From positions 124,001 to 188,000 of the forward strand of contig JAQFWX010000010.1 in assembly GCA_027605045.1 (NCBI GenBank): a DNA stretch of 64,000 nt, in the 5' to 3' direction. Shown piece by piece: positions 10,320 through 22,437 of the stretch; positions within the stretch are counted from its first letter, which is position 1; each line of letters starts with the position of its first letter. The stretch comes from Phallus indusiatus (lineage: Eukaryota > Basidiomycota > Agaricomycetes > Phallales > Phallaceae). The position numbers were made by a program, and so were the translations under genes. The notes beneath the pieces were generated by a model. That model was not told the DNA's origin. It ran no database searches and was given only the letters and a program-made list of their open reading frames with translations.

Positions 10320-13300
10320 TTAAGGTATTCCAAGACGCTAATAACTACATTGGTTTCATGCTTGTATAAAAAGAGAATGGTGCTTACTGATTTCAAGCTT
10401 TTAATCAATTGCCATTCCTCCGTTGAAACGTCCGCCCTAAATGATTCCTGTACGAGTCGACATAAGCAGTTATCAAAGTAAAATATAGGATACAAACTCA
10501 CCTTCAAAACATCAATACTCTGTCGTGTCACTTGACTTAATATCTCATCCTTTTCATCGAAATGTCGTCCAAACATCTTCGCCGATTCGTAAACTGCATG
10601 TTCAATTTTGACAGCGACACCACTGCCTTGCTGAGACTTCTTCACAGTCTAATGTATCCCTATTAGTAAACAAACAATTATCACTATTGAAAAACCTTAC
10701 CTCCATCGATTTGTGGTTAATTTCCAACGAAGTTCTGAGACATGATCAATACCCTTCAGAGTGTGACCAAGCGGAAGACGTACATTTTCCCGAGACGAAT
10801 TACTTCTTTCTTGTTTGTCTGAGGATCACTTTTAACTACACATAGTGGAGTTCCAACGCGCAATGACCCATCGAGAATATCCACACCAAGAATAATCGGA
10901 TCACGTTTACAGAAAGCTTGAATAGTCCTAAGACGACATGGCCATACCGCCTGAGGTGCTGCATCTCTTCGTTTCGCCTCTGTTATCTCAGCGTTGTAGG
11001 CAGTGAAAGCGTCGAATAGATGATAAATAATGTCCGCTGTTATGAGTTCAGTTGCGGGTAAAACACTCCATGAACGCGGTCAATACGTACCCTTAAATAA
11101 TTTAATGCCGAGTTCTTCCGCTAGTTTCTCGGCCTCTTTGTCGACAGTAACATCGAAACAGAGAATACAAGCTAATTCTTTGGCTTTCTCCAGCATAGTC
11201 GCCGCACGCATAATATCTCGCTTGTGTACAGGTCCGATGTTGATACCAGAAACAGGGATTTTGCTGGACTTCAAGAAATCCAACAATGCTTCTAAGGATC
11301 CGAGGGTACTTGCTTGAACACAAACACCTTGTCCTGATTTATCGATAGTGTTGAGTAAACTTGTAAGATCTGACATGACCTCGTCTCGAAGCTCGTCTTC
11401 ATCATCGTCGGGTCCTACAACCATTAACCGTGAACCAGCGATAGCTTTTTCCAATTCTGGAGCAACTATCTTGACACCAAGTGCGGCTTTAACTTCTTTA
11501 TGGTGGACGTACGCCGACTACGGGAGGATCAGCATATGAAAAAGCGTAAAATCGAATAATGTTCACATACCTTGATACGCATTTCTCGTAAAGGCTGAGG
11601 TGTCAACAAAGCACGAACGTTCGTAACAATAGGTCCGTTCAAACCGCAAACAACAATTCGATCTCCTTCTCTTAGAATACCATTCGACAAGACAACATCA
11701 ATTGTAGTACCCAAGCCTTCGATGACTTTGACTTCCAAGACAGTACACTCCAGTTCGGACAGATACATGAGTCGATCGCTCATACGCTGCTGTGTGAGGT
11801 TGACCAACAACATGATCATATCCGGAACACCTTCACCTGTGATAGCAGAAGTCGGAACCAGAGACACATTTCGAGCAAAGTTCTTGTTCTCATAGTAGAG
11901 TTCAGCATTCAGACCCTGCTCAGCAAATGCCAATTTTGTCTCTTTTAATCGCTGTTCGAATTCTCGTTGTACTGCTATCTTTTGCTTCTTCAATGAATCT
12001 TGGAATGCATTGTCCGGAGTCGGCTCCCAGCCATACATACGGTCAATCTAAATCATTTACAGCTTGTATGCATGAGGTTTGAGAAAGGAATGCAGTGCTT
12101 TACCTTGTTTAATGCTACAATGAAGGGCGTTTTACGATCACGCAACAGCCTTAGTGATTCCAGAGTTTGTTGCTCGAGTCCGTGCTAAAGATATTATACA
12201 TAAGATTCTCATTTTTAGAAAGTATTTTCCGGCACATACCATAATATCCACAACAAGGATGGCAATGTTACATAGTGAGCTACCTCGCGACCGAAGATTT
12301 GTAAACGACTCGTGTCCAGGAGTATCAATGACAAGTAGACCGGGAATTTTGTAGTCGAAGTCTCCGTTCTTGAAAGAATCGGTGTCAATAGCGACCCTAT
12401 CGAGTGTAAAAACTGCTTACAGGGTTCATCACAGCAGTCTTAGTCTTGATAGCATCAACAGGGAAGTATGTAGCACCAATCTGTTGTGTAATTCCACCGG
12501 CTTCACCCTCTTGTACATTTGTTTGACGAATCTATCACTTATAATCAGTATCACAAGGGAAGGGTAGAATCGAATAAAACCTACTTTATCTAGAAGCTTT
12601 GTCTTCCCTGTATCGACGTGACCAAGAATACAGCAAATGGGACTTCGTAAATCGTCTTTGTTACGTGCTGCCAGCGCTTCCTCGTATCTCTTTTGACGTC
12701 GTTCAGCTGCCTCTGCTTTTCTTTGGGCCGCTTGTTTTTGAGTGGAAGTCATGCCGTCCTCAGAATCGGATTCGGATTCGCTTTCTTCAGAGTCATCTTC
12801 AGAATCATCTTCGGAGCCGTCTGATTCTTCTTCGGAACTGTCCGACTCCTCAGGCGGTGCGGCCGCAGTAGGTTTAGATGCAGAGGTGGGAGCGGGTTTA
12901 GCTGCAGAAGCTGTGGTAGGCGGCTTCGATGGTGCCGGCCCTAATTGAAGTCAGAATCGGATATGATGTGAGCATGTAAAGTGAAGAGATGTACCTTTTA
13001 CCGCCCGAGCAGGTTGAGGTTGAGGTTTAGCGTCTTTCGAAACAGTAGGTGATGCTGGAGGTTCAGCGACTTCCTCTTCGTCGCTACTAGCGTCCCAACT
13101 ATCTTTAACACCAGGGGTCTTCTTAGCCTCCGCTTTTTCCTCTTCCGGCTCATCATCGTCACTAGCTTCCCAGTCATCTTTAAGTGCAGATGCAGCTACA
13201 GACTCATCAGGTTCGGGAGTAGCAACGCTCTCAGCAACCTCATCAGTATCAGCCTTTTCCACCTCTTTTGTAATTGACTCTTCTTTCGCAGCCGGCCCTT

Positions 13301-14909
13301 TTCGTTTCCGACTGCCATATACCACTTTCTTGGGTGCACCGTTAGCTTGCCCGTTTTGCTGTTGCTGTAGTCCTTCGATCTTGACACCTCCAGACTCTAA
13401 TAAAGCCTTCTTTCGCAATTCAGCCGCGGCTTTCTCCTCCTTTTGCTTCTTGGTAAGGAATTTTCCTTCTTTCTTTAACTGTTCCTTCTTGGCCTGTAAT
13501 ATTGGATTTCAGTCAATGTCTATCATCGTTTATGAAGAATATACCTTCTCTTTCTCTTTCTTTCGTTGTTTTGCCTCCTCCTTCAGTCGCAGCAACTCGG
13601 CTTCTTTTCGCTCCTCTTCTTCAATCCTACGCCGCTCTTCCTCAATCCTTCGTTTCTCAGCCTCTTCTGCCAGTCGTTTCTGTTCTAATGCCGCTTTCAT
13701 AGCAGCCAAAGCACCCGTAAGCTTCTTAGGAGCTGGTGCAGGTGCTTCTTCCTTCTTGGCAGGTTTCTTCTTTTTCTTCTTCTTGTCAGACTTAGCACCT
13801 TGAGCACCACCCTCTTCATCTTCTTCGTCCCCATCCTCTTTTTCTTCCTTTGGTGTCTCCTTCGGTGCAGGGGATGCAGGAGTGGGTTCAGCGTCGGGTT
13901 CAGCGCCGTCACCTTCAGCTGAGGCAGTCGATTTCTTAGCTGCAGCTTGTGCCTTCTTTTTCGCCTTAAAAGGGGATGTTAATTAAACAAAATAAACCAT
14001 GAGGTAGTTTCCTTTACGTACTTTCTCTCGTTCCTTCTTTAACCGCTCCTTCTCCTTCTTTGACAAGATTGTCGACCCCTCTGCAGGTGCGTCGTCCTCC
14101 TCCTTGGTCGCGACAGTTTCTGAAGGAGCTTCTAGAGCAGGTTCAGGCTGTTGCTCTTCTTCAACCTTTTCCGCCTTCTTCTTCTTGTCCCCTGCGCCCT
14201 TCTTATCCTTCTTCCCCTTCTTCTCTTTTACAGGTCCCCATTCCTCATCTGCTAGTTCTTCAGCAGTCATCTGTGTTGCGCTTTTATCTTTCTCCTCCTG
14301 CACTGGTTCTGGCGCAGGCTCTTCAGGCTCTTCCTCGTCCTCCTCTCCCTTCTTGCCCGATTTGCCTTTTTTACCCTTTTTACCCTTCTTCTTCACAGGG
14401 CCCCACTCCTCATCAGCCAAATCTTCAGCAGTAACCTGAATTGGACCTTTAGTTGCAGCAGCTTCGCCATCGGAGCCTTCACCAGGTGGAGGACCATCGT
14501 CAAAGGACACCGCTGTCTCTTTTTTCGACTTCTTCTTGTCTTTTTTACTTTTGGCAGCTTTGAGAGTCGACTAGATAATGTATGAGTATAAAAGGTCCTA
14601 AATTACATTAACTTCTTGTTACCATTAATCCTCCGAAATCTTCCTCGTTATCATCCCCACCACCATCCTCGGTAATGCCTAACGCAGAAAAGCTACTAAA
14701 TCCTCCACCAGATTTTTTGGGTTGGTATTCGTTATCAGATTCCGGTGCTGGTGGTGATGCTGCCACTTCTGGTTGCTTCGAAACTGACGAAGCGGCGTTT
14801 TCCCTCAGAAATTATTGGAATAGTGATCGAATAATAAATTAACAAAAACATACCAATACTCATCGTCGTCCTGCTTTTTCCCCTTGCCCTTCTTTCCTTT
14901 TGGTGGCAT
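10320..14909 (-). CDS. eIF5B: Translation initiation factor eIF5B (intact copy)
   Basis: eIF5B is the cytosolic GTPase that joins the 60S subunit to the 48S complex. About 16 exons join in frame to roughly 1,280 residues. The N-terminal third is the usual Lys/Glu-rich, disordered part; it contains a repeated motif [10 protein letters not shown]. The G domain follows, with the P-loop GHVDTGKT, the switch region [21 protein letters not shown] and the NK(I)D-type motif ALNKID. The beta-barrel and C-terminal helix domains end in ...[25 protein letters not shown] and a last five-residue exon. The first exon starts at [12 protein letters not shown] (ATG 14909-14907). Lengths and motifs fit fungal eIF5B. 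It is divergently transcribed from the FHA gene at 15071, with only 161 bases between the two start codons. It is the sole complete copy here. Confidence 0.95.
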
Positions 14910-15070
14910 ATTTTGATGACCTTGTTTAAATTACGGGGCACCCAGACGGTATTGCAATGGCTGTGACAGAAGTGTGCCAAGAGGTTGCGTATGTAATCAT
15001 GCTTACCAATCTTACCTGACGTACTTTCACTCTAGTCACACATCCTCGATCCTCCAAGAGGTCAGCCTTG
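14910..15070. promoter_or_regulatory. Bidirectional promoter region, eIF5B / FHA gene
   Basis: These 161 bases separate the divergent start codons of eIF5B (-) and the SLMAP-like gene (+), so they must hold both 5' untranslated regions and core promoters. No clear TATA box is seen. Copy A lost this arrangement, since its eIF5B relic is followed by unrelated sequence from about 5297. Confidence 0.55.
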
Positions 15071-17087
15071 ATGCCTGCACCGATGCCTGCCCCCACACCC
15101 TTCCTGAACTCAACGCAGCCTGTTCCGGCTCTAGCACTGTTCCCATTAAATGATACTTTTATTCCAAAATATATCCACTTGAACCAACGCGTTAAAATTG
15201 GTCGCCAAACTAACGCGAAGACGACGCCAGGAGAACGAAATGGCTATTTTGATTCCAAAGTTCTTAGTAGGCAGCATGCGGAAGTATGGGAAGAAGACGG
15301 AAAGGTACCTTCTCATTAAAGCTGAATTAGTTTCTTTGTTTTCATTTTGCGCATTAGATCTACATCAAGGATGTGAAAAGCTCCAATGGAACCTTCATCA
15401 ACGGCGAGCGGTTATCCGCCGAAGGCGTCGAGTCTCAAGCTTTCGAGTTGAAAACCGACGATATTGTTGTAAGAAGAGCAATTTTAAATGACCCAAAGGA
15501 TATAAATGTGACTTGAAACCTCAGGAATTTGGTATCGACATTGTCGGTGAAGACAACAAAACGATTGTTCACCACAAGGTTGCAGCACGCGTAGCGTGTG
15601 TTTTAACACCTGAGGATGCACCCGTGGTCTTTCCACCTCCCATGTCTGTGACTAACGGAACTCAACGAAGACCCGCAGCGCTCGTTTCAGGGCCAGCTGT
15701 TACAACCAATGTCAATTCTGCTGGCTTGGGAAGCATGGGGGCCCCGGCTGGTCGCCCCAAAACAGGATTAACATTCGAGCATATATTATCAAGGCTTCAG
15801 AACGGAATAATCCAAAGCCGAGAGACCGGTCAGGAACTAAACAGGCTTAGTGAACAAATGAACGATATCAATGATACTTTGAGTGGTAACAATGTATGTA
15901 TTTTTTTACCCCTCTTTCGATGGCTTTCGAAGGCGCTAAACCGCTATATTGTTTAGCCCGGCCCAGTACAAAGTTACCCACTTGCAATCCCCCCCGTGCG
16001 TCCCGATCCTGTGGTAGCACCCCCGATAACCCAACCACAAAATGCCGCTCCTTTCCCTGTCCAAGCACCGGACAAAAACATTATTGCATCGCTACAGGCA
16101 CAACTAACAGAAACACAAACGACACTAGCCTCCCACGTGGAGAAACTAAGAGCTCTCAACGATCTCGCTACTGAATACGATACCATGAAAAGGGAGTTTA
16201 CCAGTTTGCGAGACTACATTGAGGAGAAGAAGCACGAGCACGCAGACGATGATGAAACTAAAAGTTTTACGACTGTAACTCCAGAACACGAGGATAATGA
16301 CGAAGAAGAAGAAGATAAACAACTTCAAAGGGAACGACAAGAGCTCGTAAACGGAAACCGGCCGCACACGCCGGAGCCAACACAACAACCCCGGGAAGAT
16401 CATCATACTGTTCTGATAGCAGATACATTTAAATCCGACGTCACGAACCGGCTTGATACACTGTCGGAGCAACTAGAAACTGCTCTTTCCGTCTCCAGAA
16501 CACTGCAGGCGCAGCAAACCTCTACACAGGATATTATTCTATCTCTAGAGACCAAAATCTCGGCCCTGGAGAGTAAAGTCGAAGCCGTCGCCGTTGCTGC
16601 TGAAGCTAGAAAAGAAGAAAAGCCCGATCCTCCAGCTCAGCCTAAACTCGAGAACGGATACGCCAATGATCTCCACGCTGCTGAACCTCCAATCCTTGAT
16701 CTCATCAAGCAATGGTCAGCGTTACACTCTGAATGGGGAACACGCTTCGAGGAATGGGAGTCCCGTATTGTGAATGTAGAAGGTGGACATAAAAACCTTG
16801 AGGAAAGTCTTCGCACATTAGAAGGTGGTTTCCGGAGTGTGGAAGATGGCTTGCGAAGCTTGGAGAATGGTCTGAAAGAAACACGCGACATGCGTACAAA
16901 GGCTATTCAGGAATTTCAAGTCGACGCTCAAACAAAGCGACAAGTGGTACGAACGTCTAGTTCCTCACTACTCGTAAACATCAGAATACTAATCTTACTT
17001 TTACAGCCTATGACTTCTGTATCAACAGCCATCAGTGTACTCGTTCTGAGCGTAGTCGCTGCTGTCGTTTATCGAGCAAAAGAATAG
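15071..17087 (+). CDS. FHA-domain, coiled-coil, tail-anchored protein (SLMAP/Far10/PRO45-like STRIPAK subunit)
   Basis: An N-terminal FHA domain spans about residues 20-120. Its hallmark residues are KIGRQTN, SRQHAEVW and SSNGTFING, which in the family bind phosphothreonine. A Pro/Ala linker and long coiled coils follow. The coiled coils include heptad-like runs around LQAQLTETQTTLASHVEKL and a repeated S(L/V)E(N/D)GL segment. The very C-terminus is a single hydrophobic helix (VSTAISVLVLSVVAAVVY) followed by RAKE, a typical tail anchor. FHA plus coiled coil plus tail anchor is the architecture of animal SLMAP, yeast Far9/Far10 and Sordaria PRO45. These are STRIPAK subunits at ER, nuclear envelope or mitochondrial membranes, acting in cell fusion and development. 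The ATG is the first in frame. Five exons end at TAG 17085-17087. The family assignment rests on architecture, so paralogue identity is inferred. Confidence 0.85.
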
Positions 17088-17418
17088 ACAACATCTCTCC
17101 CATCTCTCCTTTTTTTTGGCTATATTTATCAAATCTTTTCAACTGTTTCCAGTAGTCAAGTCTCATTTACTCTTTATATTCCCAGTTCCACGCCACTCCC
17201 TTATATGCACTCCACCTCAGTTATTTTCTTTTATGAAAACCCGGATCTCTACATGTAAATATTATAATTATTATCCAGTTCCCCGCTGGCACTGCAGGAA
17301 CTTCTTTTCCCCCGGCGCTAGTTGTCGAAGGACAGCCTCCGAATTCCCTTCATTATTATCCTTTATCCTTAATATCGACTTGCAGCCCCCCTCTTTCAAA
17401 AAGGCGGGCGATAAGTGT

Positions 17419-17783
17419 ATGTCGTCAAATGAAGAGCCTGATCTATCTCAGCAAGTCAAATTCCTGCAAGATGTCCTTCAGAATGCGTCTGTAAACGAGG
17501 ACGAAACTGCTGCCGCGGAGAATTTGGCGGTGCTTCTCCGACAACTGGACGAGGCGGGTGACGTTGCTCAAGATGTTGAAGTAAAGTTAGACAAGTTGTT
17601 AGAAAATCTGGAGGGAATGATAGAAGAGCTTGGAGGAAATAAGGTTAGTGGCTGTGATTTGGGCTTTGAAGTTGTGCGTTTTTAATAAATGGCTTGTAGG
17701 ATTCGGATAAGCCAACTAATGGCACCGACGGGCACTCGAATGAACAAACATTGAACAAGCCAGACTCAGGCCCGCAATCCTAA
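17419..17783 (+). CDS. Small acidic coiled-coil protein, unidentified
   Basis: Two exons (17419-17643 and 17700-17783) join in phase 0 to about 102 residues. The protein is acidic and Leu-rich with heptad spacing (VKFLQDVLQNASVNEDE..., VEVKLDKLLENLEGMIEEL). It ends in a polar Asn/Ser/Gly tail and has no signal peptide or membrane segment. The frame is open further upstream in exon 1, but the codons before 17419 are Pro/Cys/Phe-rich and look untranslated. The coiled-coil character suggests a subunit of a larger complex. I do not recognise the family. It is tandem with, and about 330 bases downstream of, the FHA gene. Confidence 0.6.
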
Positions 17784-17950
17784 TCATGAATATATGAGTA
17801 CCCATAATTTTGAAAGCACACATAATAATGTATCGCCTGCACAATTCACTTCTTAATCAACATGATGTATTTTTTTTTCTACATAACGAAGAAAAAAAAG
17901 GGTTATTATATCATCATCAAACTATGATCACATTGAATAAGATCCTTTTA

Positions 17951-20874
17951 TCATTTACTCCTCTTCGCCCTGTCAACATGAGCGCGCAATTTTTTCTGTT
18001 TATCCCGCAACGAAGCCTTCTTCTTCCCTTTCACAGAATTACTCGCCAAAATCATCATAATAGGCTTATTCCTAGCCTTTTCACGATTTGTCGAACTGCT
18101 CGCATTCTCCTTATTCTTCTTCCCCCGCGCCGATCCAAACTTCTCTCTCCCTTCTCGTCCCTTTTGAATAGAAGCCATCCGCTCTTCATAACTCGCTTTC
18201 GCCTTTTTACGAGGCCCGAGGATATCATTCTCAGATACGAAATATTCACTTAGATTGCCTTGTTCGCGGCTTGACGACGACATGGATTTTTTGTTCGCTT
18301 CAAGTGCAGCTAGTTTACGTTTGGTAGATGAACCTGCGCCAGATTGTATGGCTTTTGATGCTGCTTCGATTTTTAGGTCATTGAGTAATGCAAAATCGGC
18401 GGGTGTAAGAATCTGAAATCAAGAGTTGTTCAACCTCAGACTGTTCAAGAAAGGCTAATGAGGGATGGCTTACTTTGGTTGTGGCAAGTGTTGATATCCG
18501 TGCAGCGACTTCAGTTTGCGACGGCGCGTCTGTCGTCGTCTCCATCGGTTCAGCTTCAGCTTCAGCCTCATCATTACCCTCCTTTTCTTCTTTCCGCTTT
18601 CCTTTCTTGTTCTTGGACGACTCATCTTCACTATCGGTAATGTAAATCTCTTCTTCTTCATCCGAAGACACATCAATCCAGCCTTCAGAACTGGATTCTG
18701 ACGACTCAGAATCAACCTCCCATCCCTCCCAATCTTCTTCTCCGCCTTCATCTTCATTCGGTTCGTCTCCGTCTGTGCCATTCTCAGCGCGAAGTTTCTC
18801 AAAGTGAGCTTCCAATAACTTTTAAAGGTACTTCAGTACTACGTTTCAAAAAAAAAATGGGGTATTAGTTACCTCCAACCCTTCAATATCAACAGCAGCA
18901 TCAGCCACATGTCCGAAAGCAGGTGGCTGAACCTCTTTCTTCGACATACTAACTTCTTTACCCTATTCAAGTATTAGCACAAAACCTCCCACACAAGCAA
19001 TAACTCTTAACGCATACCCTTTCACGACGCTTCAACATCCCAGGATTAACCTCCCTATAAAGCTGCAGCAAACCTCTCGAAGCGGTCATAACCCCTTTAT
19101 CTCTACTCTTCCGATACTCAATCAAATCTCCCAAAAGATCTTCTTCCATACACCACGGTTGTCGTCTGCAAACTTCGCGTATCGAGTTTAAACCAGCCGC
19201 GATGACTTCGGGTCCTACACCAGGATGAACGAACTCGTTCGCGATTTTGCGGATGACGGGTGTTACTGCGTCCGGAGGCGTGAGTGAATGGACGGATTGG
19301 GCTAGTGAGACGAGTATTGCGGGGATGCGAAGTTGGTGGTATGTCAGGTATCTGGTATACGAATTTTAGAATAGGAATCTCCAGATATAAAAACCTGTGT
19401 AACGTACTTGACGATGTAGGTATAGAATCCTAATATGCATAATTTATGAGCACCCATTACGCGACTGATTAGTTGCATTAATAATATTTTATGATCTAAC
19501 GAATATCGCTTGTCTTTTGAAAGAAAGCGTTAGAAAGACCATAAACAGAATAAAAATTTGCACGAACCGTAACGGCTTAAATTGTCGTACAACTTTTCTC
19601 CAAATGTTTGTGGATCGTGTAATAACTGCAGTGCAGGAAAATTAGCAGTCGCATGGTCTGCGTTTTTCTCTTTTCGTTTCTGAAAAGAATAACGATCAAA
19701 GTCAGTGAAAAATGGCAACTCGTGAGTGTTCTTCTTACCTTTTGCGCAGCTTTAATACTTTTGGCTAGTTTCTTCTCACCACTCCGCGTCTTTTTCTTGA
19801 CTTCATGTCGGTGTTGCATGCCCTTGGTATCTGGAATCTATGCAAAAAGACATAAACAAGTGAAAAGACGGGAATATGACAATGACTAACATCATCCTGA
19901 TCACTGTCTTCCTCTTCTTCCTCGTCGCTACCAAGGAAAAAGTGGAGTGAAGCATTTTGAACTTTAGCATGAGGATGGAAACAACCCAGTGCAACAATAG
20001 ACACCGTTTTAGCATCATTCCTAAACGGAACGAAGCACCGTTAAAAAATCAACTTAACTTCCAAATAAAAGAATTTTCTTACCAAACCCCCTTTTTCCAT
20101 AGCTCCTTAGCCATAACAACAGCCCACATAGCTTCATCCGAAGTCTGTTTTACATTAGGATTAACAGCCGACGCGCCAGCATTAGTACCAGCAGCACGTA
20201 GTTTGCCTTTATCACCCAACACTTCGCCGTCCATTCCACGCTCTACCATGCCGAATAACATCGTTTGCACTGCCTTATTCAGTTTATGGTTTTTGCTTTT
20301 CATGTTTGCTGTTTTGATGTCCGTGAAGATTGTTTTTCGGATGAAAGCTCGGAGTGTGGATGATGTCGTGCGGGGTAGGAGGGGGAAGAGGGTGCGAAGT
20401 AGTCTGTGTTTATTGAAATTTTAATCAATATCATATGCTGGAAAATTTCTCTTACTCAATGGATGTAATGACATTTTTGTTGCGCAGAGTTACGAGATTC
20501 TGAACGAGAACTCTCCGAGTATCTGGGTTCAGAGTCGAATAGCTCTCCAATAAAAGAGTTGAAAGATGACTCGGAAAATCAGCTGTCTCTTTCGGATAAC
20601 ATTGTGCAACCTTGTAAGCAGAGTATTTTAGCCTTTAGAATTGACAAGAGAGTAAACCCTTGATGCAAACCTGAGCTATAAAAGAAATAAGCTGCCTGAA
20701 ATGTTGCGCCTGCTCGTCTGGATTGATTTGGAAAATCTTCCGGATACTTTCGTAATGATTCCACTGTTGTAGAAACTCCTCTTTGTATCCAGGAGGATCT
20801 CGTTTTACGAGATTTTGAAGCTGAGGGAGATTCGAGGTTAACAGTGCCCCTCTTGGAACATGTCGTCTCTCCAT
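17951..20874 (-). CDS. SDA1: SDA1, 60S ribosome biogenesis / nuclear export factor
   Basis: SDA1 is a conserved nucleolar/nuclear protein needed for late 60S subunit maturation and export. The start MERRHVPRG leads into the diagnostic [19 protein letters not shown] (residues about 15-33). Armadillo-like helical segments follow over about eleven exons ([39 protein letters not shown]; ...[13 protein letters not shown]). A long acidic Glu/Asp/Ser region follows (around 18500-18800). The classic SDA1 C-terminal signature is [20 protein letters not shown], then a basic tail [20 protein letters not shown]. The stop is at 17951-17953. It is convergent with the small acidic gene (17783). All exons that I joined are in frame, so I see no sign of damage. 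Confidence 0.95.
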
Positions 20875-21177
20875 AACTGAGATTTACAAAAGTTGATTAC
20901 ATAAGTTGCCAAAATCACACTGTAGTTTGGCAAACATCTTAATTATTTTTATTTGGAAAGCTAAAGGGTTATTAAAAACAGGTTGATTTAACTGACAGAA
21001 AAGTTATTTATATGTTCGATTCTCCAATCCGGAAGACAACGAGGATTATCCTTGGAAGTGTGAAATTTTGCCAGGTAATAGCCGAAAAGGAGCGTATCGA
21101 ATAACCGGGCGTATTATAGAATTTGCAGTGTCAAAAAGGTCCGTACATGCATGTGCATGTGATCAATCAAGCAATTT
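20875..21177. other. Intergenic, SDA1 promoter and ARL2 3' side
   Basis: This 303-base AT-rich spacer lies upstream of SDA1 and downstream of ARL2. I see no ORF or RNA gene. Confidence 0.5.
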
Positions 21178-22070
21178 TTACTTCAAATTGCTAACGGTAC
21201 TGTAATAAATGCGACCGGCGATGTCGTTAACCACCCAATCAAGACCCTGGACCAGATTCTCTCCTGTCATGGCACTGCAAGGAAGAATTTTCCATCGATG
21301 CATCTTGATTGATAAAAGATCCAATGCCTAAAAAGATGATAATCAATCTAAAGAACTCTGAACTGATTTAACGCATATGTATTACTTGGCAAATTTCTTG
21401 TTCAGACATGGAGCCTGCGAGATCTTGTTTGTTGGCAAAGACAAGGAGTGAAGCTCCGGCGAGCCGCTAAACGTTGTTTCATGTTTCAAGTTCATAACAA
21501 TAAAAAAAATTGATCGTTTTGTCATGTGAGATAATAATAACGAACCTCTTCTAAAAGGAGAGCATGGAGCTCCTCGCGACAGTCTTGCATACGCAGTCGG
21601 TCACCTGAGTCGACCACCCACACAATCGCGTCTGTTTGTTCAAAATAATTGCGCCAATATGGACGCAGGGTTCTTTGGCCTCCTACATCCCCTGGAGACT
21701 AACATTTCATCGGAATGCTCCTGTCATATGTAGCGCCGAGAACATACATATATTCAACGTGTATCTGAACATAAGCTGTGGTTTTAATATCGATAATGTG
21801 ATGAAAGATGGATTAGATTGAGACTCACTTGCCATGAATGAATGTTTTAATATTGAATCCTAAGGTCGGACTTATGGAAAGGACGTCTTCTCCATTTATT
21901 TTTTTCACAATGGTTGTCTTGCCTGCATTATCCAGCCCCCTTGATGAATCCTTTTTGTCAGCGCTGAAACAGAAAAAGACAGCGGCCCATAAACGGGTGA
22001 CTCACAAGAACAGGATACGCATTTCTTTCTCTTTTTGTCTATTCTTCCTGATAATAGTGAGGAGTCCCAT
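21178..22070 (-). CDS. ARL2: ARF-like GTPase ARL2
   Basis: ARL2 (yeast Cin4) regulates tubulin-folding cofactor D and so microtubule assembly. The start [20 protein letters not shown] is close to the family consensus, including the Gly2 that ARF-type proteins may acylate. The P-loop GLDNAGKTT lies across the exon 1/2 junction. Switch I and inter-switch read [10 protein letters not shown]. The WDVGGQ switch II exon is small. The base-binding motif [10 protein letters not shown] and the final helix ([18 protein letters not shown]) follow. The stop is TAA at 21180-21178. I see about six exons with short introns. The length, about 185-190 residues, fits the family. ARL2 rather than ARL3 is favoured by the MGLL start, but no alignment was run. 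Confidence 0.92.
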
Positions 22071-22437
22071 CTTGAGGCAAGGCTAAGGTGAGGGTAACAG
22101 CTTTGCCAATATCAACCCATGTGCTGTGACGGTTACTATTGGCTTTCCGTGGCTTCAATAAGTTCCGGAAAGGTCCGAAAGAGCAGTGCCCAAGGATTTC
22201 CTGAATATGCACACTTTGTATAACAGGCTCGACGCATGGCTATGTATCAGGAATCATTTCGGAGATGGTGTTTGTACCCGAAGTTTTTGTTGATCAAAGC
22301 GTATATATATAAGGGTCGACAAACCAAAAAGGCGGAACGCCTCAGGCTAGTATTCTCATCGTGTAAATATCAGTCAGTGCTCGCCTCGTGCCCATCTCTA
22401 TTGTCTACGTCTCTTTCCCTCTCTTTCATACTCACTC
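22071..22437. promoter_or_regulatory. Divergent promoter, ARL2 / phosphatase
   Basis: These 367 bases separate the divergent ARL2 and phosphatase start codons. A TATA-like tatatatataag lies at about 22302, some 125 bases before the phosphatase ATG. It is followed by pyrimidine-rich DNA (about 22385-22437), a common fungal start-site context. Confidence 0.5.

Noticed and set aside
13330..14440. Plus-strand ORFs rich in Ser, Phe and Pro
   Set aside because: They are antisense shadows of the Lys/Glu-rich exons of eIF5B.
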